Positions 9,905 through 17,433 of a DNA stretch of 64,000 bases are shown here, piece by piece. How positions within the stretch are numbered: position 1 is the stretch's first letter; every line of letters starts with the position of its first letter. Below the pieces are notes generated by a model. That model saw only the letters and a program-made list of their open reading frames with translations, searched no databases and had not been told where the DNA came from. The stretch comes from DASSUW01 sp963730535 (GTDB lineage Bacteria > Actinomycetota > Thermoleophilia > Solirubrobacterales > Solirubrobacteraceae). The stretch covers positions 186,001 through 250,000 of the forward strand of contig CAVSRU010000007.1 of assembly GCA_963730535.1 (NCBI GenBank), in the 5' to 3' direction. A program made the translations under genes and the position numbers.

Positions 9905-10446
9905 GTGCTCCTCCTCCTGACCAGTGATTCGATGGCGTCCGCCAGGTGCTCCGGCGCGATGTTGTGGGCCTCGCGCTCGACGCGGATCCGGTGCGCCTCG
10001 ACCAGCACGTCGGCGTGCATGAAGCCGGCGGGCGGCTCGAAGCGGTACGACGCGAGCTCGATCAGCAGGCCGAGCGGGTCCTTGAAGTAGATCGAGTCCA
10101 TGAACCCGCGGTCCTTGACCCCGCTGTGGTGGATCCCCGCCTCCTCGAGCCGCTCCACGGCCTGGCGGAACGTCGCCTGCGAGAGCGAGAACGCGAGGTG
10201 GTGGACGCAGCCGGGGTCCGTCGGGGTGCGGGCCGGGTCCGGCTTGCGGCTCTCGTCGGTGAAGACCGTGATCAGCCGGCCGTCGCCCGGGTCGAAGTAG
10301 AGGTGGCTCTCCGACTCGTTGTCGAGGTTGGGCTGCTCGAACACGAACGGCATGCCGAGCGCGCCCTCCCAGAAGTCGAGCGACGTCTGCCGGTCGGCGC
10401 CGACGAGCGTGATGTGGTGGACGCCCTGACTCTGGAGGCGGCGCAT
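9886..10446 (-). CDS. VOC-superfamily (glyoxalase/dioxygenase-like) protein
   Basis: 186 residues from ATG at 10446, sharing one base with the stop of the AMP-ligase. Two beta-alpha-beta-beta-beta modules are visible: GVHHITLVGADRQTSLDFWEG and CVHHLAFSLSQATFRQAVERL, each opening with a His metal ligand, plus the acidic ligand region in FKDPLGLLIELAS. This is the arrangement of ring-cleaving dioxygenases and glyoxalases. The C-terminal about 35 residues (HNIAPEHLADAIESLVRRR) extend past the VOC fold. Substrate unknown; neighbours suggest metabolism of a CoA-linked aromatic or similar compound. Confidence 0.85.
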   Translation of the reverse strand: MRRLQSQGVHHITLVGADRQTSLDFWEGALGMPFVFEQPNLDNESESHLYFDPGDGRLITVFTDESRKPDPARTPTDPGCVHHLAFSLSQATFRQAVERLEEAGIHHSGVKDRGFMDSIYFKDPLGLLIELASYRFEPPAGFMHADVLVEAHRIRVEREAHNIAPEHLADAIESLVRRRSTWLRTP

Positions 10447-11688
10447 CAGCGCCCCACCAGGGTGGACTTGTACGCGCTGCGCTCGAGCGTGCGCCACGGC
10501 ACGAGCTCCACGGTTGTCTGCACAACCAGCACCGCGCGTAGTCTCTCGCGAATCGCGTCGGCGAGTCCAGGATCGGGCGTCGCGCCGCTCGCGAGCTCGA
10601 CGCGGACGGGGAGCGGCGGGTCCTGCCGGGCCCCGGGCGCCCGCGGCTGGACGAGGACGTGGCCGCTCACCTGCGGGGCGAAGGCCGCGACCACGTCGCG
10701 GACGGCCGAGGGGAAGACGTTGACGCCGCGGACGATCAGCATGTCGTCGGTACGGCCTACGCAGCGGACCCGCGGGCCGGTTCGACCGCAGGGGCACGGG
10801 CTCGTCTTCACGACCACGTGGTCGCGCGTGCGAAAGCGCAGGAGCGGGGCCGCGCGGTGGCGCAGGTGCGTGAGCACGAGCTCCCCGGATGCGCCGTCCT
10901 CGAGCGGCACCGCGGCGGCCGTCTCGGGGTCGACCAGCTCGGGGTGCACGAAGCCGTGCGCCCCCAGGTGCATGCCGTCCTGCGCCTCGCACTCGCCCCA
11001 CAACGAGACGCCGATGTCGCCGACGCCCATCGCCTCCGTGACCCGCGCGCCCCAGCCTTCCTCGAGCCGCGCGCGGAACGCCGGCTCGCCGCCGCCGGGC
11101 TCCCCGGCCACGAGCAGCCGTCGTACGCTCGAGCCCGCGAGGTCGACGCCGCGGTCCGCCGCCGCCTCGATCGCGTAGGCGGCGTACGAGGGCGTCAGCG
11201 CGACCGCCTCGGGCTTCAGCGTCTCGACCGCCCGCAGCAGCCGCTCGGTGTCGCCCGTGCCGACCGGGATGTGGCACAGGCCGAGCCGCTCGAAGGCGGC
11301 GAGCGCCGCACCGGCCACGAACGGCCCGGCGCCGTAGGTGGAGATGATCCGCTCCCCGGCCGCCACGCCCGAGGCGCCGTAGCTGCGCGCCGAGCCGGTG
11401 ACCCAGTTCTCGAGGTCGCCGGCGGTGAGCGGGATGTAGCTCGGCGTCCCGGTCGTGCCGCTCGTCGAGTAGATCCGCACGATCTCGGACGGATCGGCGC
11501 ACAGGTGGGCGCCGACCGGGTTCTCCGGCGTGACCGTCGCCCGCAGCTCCTGCTTGTCGGTCAGCGGCAGCTCGCCGATGTCCGCCAGCCCGGGCTCCCC
11601 GCTCAGGCCGCCGAGCTTCTCCTGGTAGAAGGCCGAGCGCTCGAGCAGGTAGGCGAGCTGCTCGCGGAACGCCGCGTCGTCCCGTCAC
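10446..11688 (-). CDS. phenylacetate-CoA ligase-like AMP-binding enzyme (start out of frame as read)
   Basis: The body has the adenylate-forming signature STSGTTGTPSYIPLT, the later GECEAQDGMHLG and HLRHRAAPLLRFRTRDH segments and a PaaK-type C-terminal domain (TDDMLIVRGVNVFPSAV). A GTG overlapping the citrate-synthase stop (11686-11688) is the expected start, but it is one base out of frame with the coding frame, which opens RDDAAFREQLAYLLERSAFYQEKL directly after that stop with no ATG, GTG or TTG until GTG 11480. The span 10446-11688 is 3n+1 long. Starting at 11480 would remove about 70 conserved N-terminal residues. Product would be an acyl- or aryl-CoA. Confidence 0.75.
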
Positions 11689-12458
11689 CCGTCCTCGCCG
11701 CGCCGGTACGTGACCGCGTCCTCCGCCGCCTTGGCCATCGCGAAGCCGGCCGGCGACTCCCGCTCCTCGGCCAGGTGGGCGAGCAGGCCCGCCGTGCGGG
11801 CCAGGATCGGCACCGCCTTGACCACGGTGGCGGTGAAGCCGAGGTCGAGCATCACGGCGGCGATCGGCATCGACACGTTCATGGTCAGCGGCCGGCCCCA
11901 GGCCTCGGCGACGGCCTCGCGGAAGGCGCGGGCGAGCGCCACGTGCGGGCCGCTCACGCCGCGCTCGTCGGCCAGCTCGAGGATCCGCTCGGCGCGCGGG
12001 TCGAGCGGCTTGTGCACGGGATGGCCGAAGCCGGGCAGCTTGTCGCCGGCCTCCCGGACCGCCCGCGCCCGCTCGCGCGCGACCGCGTCCGGCTCGGCGC
12101 CCGCGGCCACCTCGCGCTGCGCCGCCTCCAGCAGCCGCGCGCACGCCTCCGACGTCCCGAGCAGGACCGGGCCGGAGCCGAGGATCCCGGCGGCCACCGC
12201 GCCCTGGAGCGAGCCCGGGTCGGCGGCCAGCGTCATCCGCGCGGCGACGTTGGTCGGCATCATCCCGTGCTCGGCGATCGCCACCAGCAGCAGGTCGAGG
12301 AAGAAGCGCTGGTCCTCGGTCGGCTCGCGGCCCGTGAGCAGCAGGTGGAAGTACTCGCTGAAGCTGACCTCGCCCATCAGCTCGCCCGCGAGGTCGCGCC
12401 CGCGCACCTCGACCCGGTCGGGATAGGCCTGGCAGATGCGGCTCACCGGGTCCGCCAT
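11685..12458 (-). CDS. short citrate synthase / citryl-CoA lyase-like protein
   Basis: 257 residues, well short of full citrate synthases (about 370-430), matching the stand-alone small domain family often called citryl-CoA lyase. The His-containing active-site motif is PGFGHPVHKPLDPRA, with an upstream HGMMPTNVAARMTL (first His region) and the C-terminal NVSMPIAAVMLDLGF. The start MADPVSRICQAYPD at 12458 is preferred because it leaves 14 bp to the upstream small gene; an alternative at 12503 would overlap it. Located in an operon with an AMP-ligase, VOC and GST genes, so it may condense or cleave a CoA thioester other than citrate. Confidence 0.85.
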   Translation of the reverse strand: MADPVSRICQAYPDRVEVRGRDLAGELMGEVSFSEYFHLLLTGREPTEDQRFFLDLLLVAIAEHGMMPTNVAARMTLAADPGSLQGAVAAGILGSGPVLLGTSEACARLLEAAQREVAAGAEPDAVARERARAVREAGDKLPGFGHPVHKPLDPRAERILELADERGVSGPHVALARAFREAVAEAWGRPLTMNVSMPIAAVMLDLGFTATVVKAVPILARTAGLLAHLAEERESPAGFAMAKAAEDAVTYRRGEDG

Positions 12459-12472
12459 CGGCGGCGAAGCTA

Positions 12473-12706
12473 TCACCCCACCGGCCGCACGACCGTCTGC
12501 CACTCCGGTCCGGCGGCCACCTCGAGGGCCTGGACGACGCGGCTGCGCAGCATCATGTCGCCCGTCACCGACTCGAACGCGAGCACGGTCTCACCGCTGG
12601 GAGCGACCGCGATCGGCGGATCGCCCTGCGTGGCGAGCGCCGTGACCAAGCGGCCGATGAGGTCGGGGTCGTCGGGGAGGGCGAGGGCGAAGTGAGCGGC
12701 GGCCAT
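12473..12706 (-). CDS. 77-residue hypothetical protein
   Basis: 77 residues with no recognised family. It begins MAAAHFALALPDDPDLIGRL and contains a beta-strand-like PIAVAPSGETVLAFES followed by GDMMLRSRVVQALEVAAG, which reads as a compact alpha/beta fold. No signal peptide or Cys. It is the first gene of the leftward operon (14 bp before the citrate-synthase-like gene), has a TAAAGT -10-like box 6 bp upstream and a LexA-like operator just beyond, so it would be the most directly DNA-damage-controlled product if that site is real. Confidence 0.65.
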   Translation of the reverse strand: MAAAHFALALPDDPDLIGRLVTALATQGDPPIAVAPSGETVLAFESVTGDMMLRSRVVQALEVAAGPEWQTVVRPVG

Positions 12707-12712
12707 CCCGCG

Positions 12713-12733
12713 ACTTTAGCGAACATACGTTCG
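12713..12733 (-). promoter_or_regulatory. LexA-like SOS box with promoter for the 77-residue gene operon
   Basis: CGAACATACGTTCG at 12720-12733 has perfect CGAAC/GTTCG arms with a 4-bp core, matching the Gram-positive SOS box (CGAAC-N4-GTTCG). On the minus strand it sits immediately upstream of a TAAAGT -10 box (12718-12713) whose spacing to the ATG at 12706 suggests a leaderless mRNA. An operator in the -35/-10 spacer region is well placed for repression. The lexA gene is not in the window. Confidence 0.6.
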
Positions 12734-12746
12734 GTTGACGAACGGC

Positions 12747-13000
12747 AACGTCAACGGCGGCTGGGTAGGGAGGCTGGGGAGCCGGCGGGTGCGCGGGGAA
12801 TGACGTCCACGCAACTCCCCGTCAAGGCGGGGAAAGGTGGATTTCGGTGCGGCCACGATCATCGAAATCCACCTTTGTGCGCTTCTAGAGCACAAAGGTG
12901 GATTCGGAGACATCTCCAAGCACCGAAATCCACGAAACCCCGGCTTGGGCCGACCGGGCGGCCGGCTCCCTCACCTCCCCACCCAGCCGCCGTTGACGTC
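12747..13000. repeat. TIR-bounded tandem hairpin element, copy 1
   Basis: 254 bp between the MBL gene (stop at 13027) and the SOS-box operon; no plausible gene inside. The ends AACGTCAACGGCGGCTGGG and CCCAGCCGCCGTTGACGTC are inverted repeats that extend inward through GGGAGG and GCCGGC. The interior has AAAGGTGGATT at 12833 and again at 12894 (61-bp pitch). Arms GTGGATTTCGGTG (12837-12849) and CACCGAAATCCAC pair, and inside them AATCCACCTTTGTGC pairs perfectly with GCACAAAGGTGGATT around a TCTAGA-containing loop. A stub at 12791-12832 corresponds to the first units of copy 4 with about 90 bp removed. Confidence 0.85.
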
Positions 13001-13026
13001 CGCCGGCAGCGCGACACCGCCGGCTC

Positions 13027-13668
13027 CTAGCCGTGGTGGTACCAGGGCCGCGCGGTGAGCGCGCCCTCGAGCGCGGCGCTGCCGTTGCTGAGCACCGGCT
13101 CGCCGTGGGTGACGAGGATGCGCTCGAGGTCGAGCTCGCGCAGCGGCTCCAGCGTGGGCACGAAGCGCTCGCGGTACCAGCGCGCGCGGGCGTCGTCGAC
13201 GCGGTCGGTGTGCCAGAGCCGCAGGTCGCCCTCGGGCGTCGTGACGATCGCGTCGCCGAAGGCGAGCGCGCGGTGCGACGGCAGGTGGATCGGGGTCTCG
13301 AACCGGCGCGGCTTGCCGATCGGGAACGCGCGGGCGCCGCCGGGCAGCTTCTCGAGTGGCTTGAGGCGGGAGCCGTCGCGCAGCCGCTTGGCGACCGCCG
13401 GGTGGCCGTGGATCGGCGCGCCGTAGCGCTCGCCGAGCGCCTCGGAGCTGCGGGCGTGGTACGGGATCGTGACCAGGATCGCCGCGGGACCGAGCGCGTC
13501 GAGCCGCTCGAGCACCTCGGTGTCGTCGTCGGGGAGCAGCGGGTCGATCAGCAGCACGGCGTCGCCGGCGTCCACGGCGAACGAGGCGACCTCCGCGCCC
13601 CATTCGCCGGGATGCCACTCGGCGTGGCGCGCCGTCCAGCGCCACAGCCCGCCGGCCAGCTCCTGCAC
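13027..13668 (-). CDS. metallo-beta-lactamase-fold-like protein
   Basis: 213 residues from a GTG sharing a base with the upstream stop (TAGTG). The sequence shows the MBL-type strand order: AVLLIDPLLPDD, AAILVTIPYHARSSEAL, YGAPIHGHPAVAKRL, ALAFGDAIVTTPEGDLRLW and ERILVTHGEPVL. The classical HxHxDH zinc motif is degenerate (PYHARSSE), so a hydrolase role with metal is uncertain; many such short proteins are annotated as MBL-fold hydrolases without known substrate. It follows the exported cyclase gene with overlapping start/stop. Hairpin element copy 1 begins 27 bp after its stop. Confidence 0.7.
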   Translation of the reverse strand: MQELAGGLWRWTARHAEWHPGEWGAEVASFAVDAGDAVLLIDPLLPDDDTEVLERLDALGPAAILVTIPYHARSSEALGERYGAPIHGHPAVAKRLRDGSRLKPLEKLPGGARAFPIGKPRRFETPIHLPSHRALAFGDAIVTTPEGDLRLWHTDRVDDARARWYRERFVPTLEPLRELDLERILVTHGEPVLSNGSAALEGALTARPWYHHG

Positions 13669-14513
13669 TAGTACGTCGCGAGCACGCGGGCCGGGCCGCC
13701 CGAGCCCTCCTGCCACGGGATCACGCCGACGGTCGCGACCGCGCCCGCGCGCGGGATGTCGTCGAGCCCCGCCAGGCTCTCGATCCCGTAGTGGTCGGCG
13801 CCGAGCCACGTCACGTGGACCGGGAACGTGGTCGAGTTCCCGGGGTCGAGGCTGATGGTGTCGACCCCGATCGCCACGCCCCGGCCGCGGTCGAGCAGGT
13901 ACTCGATCGCGTCGATGCCGAAGCCCGGGAAGTGGAACGTCCCGGCCGAGTCGCGGCCGAGGAACGCCGGCGTGCCGAGCTTCTCCGCCCAGCCGGAGTT
14001 CATCGCGACCAGCGCGTTCTTCGGGATCCGCCCGTGGCGGCGCTCGTAGCGGCGGAGGTCATCGGCCGTCACCGCCGCGTCGGGGTCGCTCGCCGCGCGG
14101 CGCGAGATGTCGATCACGGCGATCGGCAGCCTCAGCTCCTCGGGCGTGAGCTCCGGGGTGAAGCGACCGCCGGTGACGAAGTGGCCGGGCGCGTCCAGGT
14201 GGGTGGCGGTGTGCTCGCCGAACGACCACCGCTGCGCGTAGAACCCGTTCGCGGGGATCGTGACCAGGGTCTCGCGCGTTGTCACCGTCCCCGTGTAGGT
14301 CGGGAAGTCGGTCGTGAACTCGTGCGTGAGGTCCGCGACGCGGCCGCGATCGCGGTGGTGCCCGTGGTGCTTGTGCCGGTGCCGGCCGTGCGCGGCCGCC
14401 TCGCCCGGGATCAGCGCAGCGAGCGCGGCGGCGCCGCCGCCGGCCAGCATCGCCCGGCGCGACACGGTTCCGTCTTGCTCACGGACAGCCTCGATCGTCC
14501 CTGGAAGGCACAT
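13668..14513 (-). CDS. TAT-exported cyclase family (kynurenine formamidase-like) protein
   Basis: 281 residues. The N-terminus has a twin-arginine signal (SRRAMLAGGGAAALAALIPGEAAA) followed by a His-rich linker (HGRHRHKHHGHHRDRG) that may bind metal. The mature part carries the cyclase-family metal motif HTATHLDAPGHF (variant of HxGTHxDxPxH), VIDISRRAA, and GFGIDAIEYLLDRG. Known members hydrolyse amides or lactones, for example N-formylkynurenine. It lies 34 bp downstream of sufU and overlaps the MBL gene, so it may be cotranscribed with the suf genes without being functionally linked. Confidence 0.88.
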   Translation of the reverse strand: MCLPGTIEAVREQDGTVSRRAMLAGGGAAALAALIPGEAAAHGRHRHKHHGHHRDRGRVADLTHEFTTDFPTYTGTVTTRETLVTIPANGFYAQRWSFGEHTATHLDAPGHFVTGGRFTPELTPEELRLPIAVIDISRRAASDPDAAVTADDLRRYERRHGRIPKNALVAMNSGWAEKLGTPAFLGRDSAGTFHFPGFGIDAIEYLLDRGRGVAIGVDTISLDPGNSTTFPVHVTWLGADHYGIESLAGLDDIPRAGAVATVGVIPWQEGSGGPARVLATY

Positions 14514-14547
14514 CCTGACCCCCTCAAGTCGTGTGACCTGAGGGAAC

Positions 14548-14964
14548 CTACCGCGTCTCGGCCCGGCTGGCCGGAGTCTCCGGCTCCCAGCCCGCGGCGT
14601 GGCCCAGCGAGGCGCTCTTGAGCACCTTGAGCGAGAGCAGCGCGCACTTCATGCGCGTGGCCGAGATGTCGATCCCCAGCAGGTCGAGCACGAAGCTCCG
14701 GTCGAGCCGCAGCAGCTCCTCGATCGGCATCCCGACGATCTCGTCCGAGGTCATCGACGCCGACGCCTGGGAGATCGCGCAGCCGTGGCCGGAGAAGCGC
14801 ACGTCCTCGATCTTCCCGTCGTCCGAGACCCGGAGCTGCACCTTGAGCTCGTCGCCGCACAGCGGGTTGAGGTCGTCGGCCTCGAGGTCCGGATTCTCCA
14901 GCTCGCCCCAGTTATGGGGGTTCTTGTAGTGCTGGAGGATGTTCTCGCGATAGAGGTCGTCCAT
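14548..14964 (-). CDS. sufU: SufU, sulfur-transfer partner of SufS
   Basis: 138 residues with the three zinc-binding cysteines of SufU: C36 (LNPLCGDEL), C62 (GHGCAIS) and C107 (RMKCALL). The extra insertion between the second and third Cys compared with IscU/NifU is present. In Gram-positives SufU accepts persulfide from SufS and delivers sulfur to SufBCD. The ATG directly abuts the sufS stop (14965), consistent with coupled translation. The C-terminal about 20 residues (GWEPETPASRAETR) are not conserved. Confidence 0.95.
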   Translation of the reverse strand: MDDLYRENILQHYKNPHNWGELENPDLEADDLNPLCGDELKVQLRVSDDGKIEDVRFSGHGCAISQASASMTSDEIVGMPIEELLRLDRSFVLDLLGIDISATRMKCALLSLKVLKSASLGHAAGWEPETPASRAETR

Positions 14965-16162
14965 CTAGGCGAAGACCTCGCGGACGGTGCCCAGCGCGTC
15001 GATCAGGCGATCGACCTCGTCGCGGGTCGAGTGCACGGCAAAGGAGGCGCGCGAGGTGGCCGACACGCCGAGGCGGCGCATGAGCGGCTGGGCGCAGCGC
15101 ATGGCCGGCGCGGATGCAGACTCCCTGGCGGCCGAGGATCTCGGCGACGTCGTGCGGGTGCACGCCCTCGAGCGAGAACGCGCAGACACTGCCGCGGTGC
15201 TCGAGCTCGGGAGGGCCGTAGAGCGTCAGGCCCGGGACCTCGCGCAGGCGCTCGGCCGCGTAGCCGACGACGTCGCGCGAGTGCTCCCACACCGCGTCCA
15301 TGCCGATGCCGGACAGGAAGTCGGTCGCGGCGCCGAGCCCGATCGCCTCGGCGATCGGCATCGTGCCCGCCTCGAACCGCGCGGGCGGCTCGGCCCAGGT
15401 CGATCCCTCCTCGGTGACGCGGGCGATCATGTGCCCACCGCCAAGGAACGGCGGCATCGCCTCGAGCAGCTCGCGCCGCCCGTGGAGCACGCCGATGCCG
15501 GTCGGGCCGTAGGCCTTGTGGCCGGTCCAGGCGTAGAAGTCGACGTCCAGCTCCGTCACGTCGAGCGGCAGGTGCGGAGCGGCCTGCGCCCCGTCGACCA
15601 CGACCACGGCGCCGGCGGCGTGCGCGCGCCGGGTGATCTCGGCGATCGGGTTGATCGTGCCGAGCACGTTGGACACGTGCGTGACGGCCACGGCCTTCGG
15701 CCCGAGCGCGAGCGCGGCGTCGAGCGCGTCGAGGTCGAGCAGCCCGTTGTCGGTCACCGGCACCCACTCGAGCCGGCAGCCGAGCAGCTGCCACGGCACG
15801 ATGTTCGAGTGGTGCTCCATCTGGGTGAGCACGACGAGGTCGTCCGGGCCGACGTTGGCGCGGCCCCACGAGTAGGCGACGAGGTTGAGCGCCTCCGTCG
15901 CGTTGCGGGTGAAGATGGTCTCCTCCGGCGTCGAGCCGGCGAAGGCGGCGACCTTCGCGCGCGCGTTCTCGTACGCCTCGGTCGCCTCGGCGGCCAGCGG
16001 GTAGACGCCGCGGTGGATGGTCGCGCGGTACTCGGTGTAGTAGCGGTCCATCGCCTCGATCACCGGGCGCGCGGTCTGCGCGGTGGCGGCGGAGTCGAGA
16101 TAGACCAGGCCCTCACGGGCGAGGACCGGGAACTCCGAGGCGGTGGGGGCCGTCAGGCTCAC
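14965..16162 (-). CDS. sufS: SufS cysteine desulfurase, frameshifted as read
   Basis: PLP-dependent cysteine desulfurase. The intact part shows YLDSAATAQ, GTINPI, VVVDGAQAAPHLPLD, the PLP lysine in YAWTGHKAYGPTG, and RFEAGTMPIAEAIGLG. At CIRAGHA (about 15093-15106) the frame breaks exactly in the conserved RAGHHCAQPLM motif; the active-site Cys and C-terminus (RCAQPLMRRLGVSATSRASF ... REVFA) continue in another frame to the TAG at 14965. The full span is 3n+1, so one extra base explains it. A real lesion would be expected to be severe, so assembly error is likely. Starts with GTG overlapping the sufC stop. Confidence 0.85.
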
Positions 16163-16926
16163 GCCGCCGCCGCCACCTCGTCCCGGATCCAGCCGTAGCC
16201 GCGCTTCTCGAGCTGCTCGACGAGCTCCGGCCCGCCCTCCTTGACGATCCGGCCGTCGAACATGATGTGCACGAACTGCGGCCGCACCATGTGCAGGATG
16301 CGCTGGTAGTGGGTGATGATGAGGACGCCCATGTCCGAGCCCTCGGCGAGGGTGTTGACGCCGGCGGCGACGGTGTTCAGCGCGTCGATGTCGAGCCCCG
16401 AGTCGGTCTCGTCGAGCACCGCGAGCTTCGGGTCCAGGAGCGCGAGCTGGAGGATCTCCATGCGCTTCTTCTCGCCGCCGGAGAAGCCCTCGTTGAGGTA
16501 GCGGTTCGAGAACTCGCGCGGGACCTTCGTGAGCTCCATCGCCGCCTCGACGGTCTTGCGGAAGTCCTTCAGCGAGACCGCTTGCTCGCCGCGCGCCTCC
16601 CGGTGCGCGTTCATGACCATGCGCAGGTACTTGGCGACGCTCACGCCCGGGATGGCGACCGGATACTGGAAGGCCATGAACAGCCCGGAGCGCGCGCGCT
16701 CGTCGGGGTCGGCCTCCGTGATGTCCACGCCGTCGAAGAGGATCTGGCCCTCGGTCACCTCGAGGTTGGGATGGCCCATGACCGCGTTGGCGAGCGTCGA
16801 CTTGCCGGAGCCGTTGGGGCCCATCAGCGCGTGGAACTCGCCGGAGCGGACGTGCAGGTCCACGCCCTTGAGGATCTGCTTGTCGCCCGCGGCGACGTGC
16901 AGGTTCTTGATCTCGAGGTCAGCCAT
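16159..16926 (-). CDS. sufC: SufC, ABC-type ATPase of the Fe-S assembly complex
   Basis: 255 residues. Walker A is GPNGSGKST near residues 35-43, the ABC signature is FSGGEKKRMEIL, Walker B is KLAVLDETDSGLDID, followed by the ITHYQRIL switch-His block; all are SufC-specific forms. SufC powers conformational change in SufBC2D. The ATG at 16926 overlaps the rrf2 gene by 8 bp and the stop overlaps the sufS GTG, making rrf2-sufC-sufS-sufU one operon. It is placed away from sufB and sufD, which form their own operon at the left end of the window. Confidence 0.97.
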   Translation of the reverse strand: MADLEIKNLHVAAGDKQILKGVDLHVRSGEFHALMGPNGSGKSTLANAVMGHPNLEVTEGQILFDGVDITEADPDERARSGLFMAFQYPVAIPGVSVAKYLRMVMNAHREARGEQAVSLKDFRKTVEAAMELTKVPREFSNRYLNEGFSGGEKKRMEILQLALLDPKLAVLDETDSGLDIDALNTVAAGVNTLAEGSDMGVLIITHYQRILHMVRPQFVHIMFDGRIVKEGGPELVEQLEKRGYGWIRDEVAAAA

Positions 16927-17386
16927 GAATCTCCAGGGGGGTCGTCGTGTCGGTGGCCGGCGCGGCGAACTCGACGAGCTCGGCCAGCGTCGTGCGCTGG
17001 AGCGACTTGATGACGCCCATCTGCACACGCGTCCACAGCAGCTTGGTCGCGCAGTGCTCGCCGTCGGCCACGTGCGAGCACTGGACGCGCGCCTCGCGGT
17101 CGTCGACGAAGCAGTCCATCGGCGCGATCGCGCCCTCGAGCGCGAGCACCGCATCGTCCATCGTGATCTCCTCGGGAGCCCGGGCCAGCACATAGCCGCC
17201 ATGCGCCCCGCGAACGGCCGTCACGAGGTCGGCCCGCTTGAGCAGCGCGGCGATCCGCTCGAGGTACGCGAGCGGGAGGTTCTCGGCATCGGCGACCGCC
17301 TTCAGCGAGACGGGCTGCGAGCCGCCCTGAAGCCCGAGCTGGATCAGCAGCCGGACGCCGTACTCCGCCTTGGTGGTGAAGATCAT
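16919..17386 (-). CDS. Rrf2-family Fe-S-type transcriptional regulator (SUF operon)
   Basis: 155 residues. The N-terminal winged helix is MIFTTKAEYGVRLLIQL ... LPLAYLERIAALLKRADLV with the Rrf2 hallmark RGAHGGYVLAR wing. Three cysteines, C92, C103 and C112, sit where IscR/SufR-type members bind an Fe-S cluster. It overlaps sufC by 8 bp and heads the operon, so it probably senses Fe-S status and controls the suf genes including itself. An inverted repeat CCTACC-N5-GGTAGG overlaps its -10 region just upstream. Confidence 0.92.
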   Translation of the reverse strand: MIFTTKAEYGVRLLIQLGLQGGSQPVSLKAVADAENLPLAYLERIAALLKRADLVTAVRGAHGGYVLARAPEEITMDDAVLALEGAIAPMDCFVDDREARVQCSHVADGEHCATKLLWTRVQMGVIKSLQRTTLAELVEFAAPATDTTTPLEIHG

Positions 17387-17395
17387 CGGCCGGTA

Positions 17396-17425
17396 ATCCT
17401 ACCAATGGGGTAGGAGTTCTATCCT
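17396..17425. promoter_or_regulatory. divergent rrf2/typA promoter region with Rrf2-type operator
   Basis: The inverted repeat CCTACC (17398-17403) N5 GGTAGG (17409-17414) lies between the two divergent starts. On the minus strand TAGGAT (17401-17396) is a -10-like box 10 bp from the rrf2 ATG and is covered by the repeat. On the plus strand TATCCT (17420-17425) is a -10-like box 8 bp before the typA GTG. Both transcripts would be nearly leaderless. The link to the Rrf2 protein is inferred from position. Confidence 0.5.
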
Positions 17426-17433
17426 GCTCCGCC

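Noticed and set aside
12747..13000. Hairpin elements as remnants of a classical insertion sequence
   Set aside because: No transposase fragment is visible in any of the five copies, and no clear flanking target-site duplication was found by eye.
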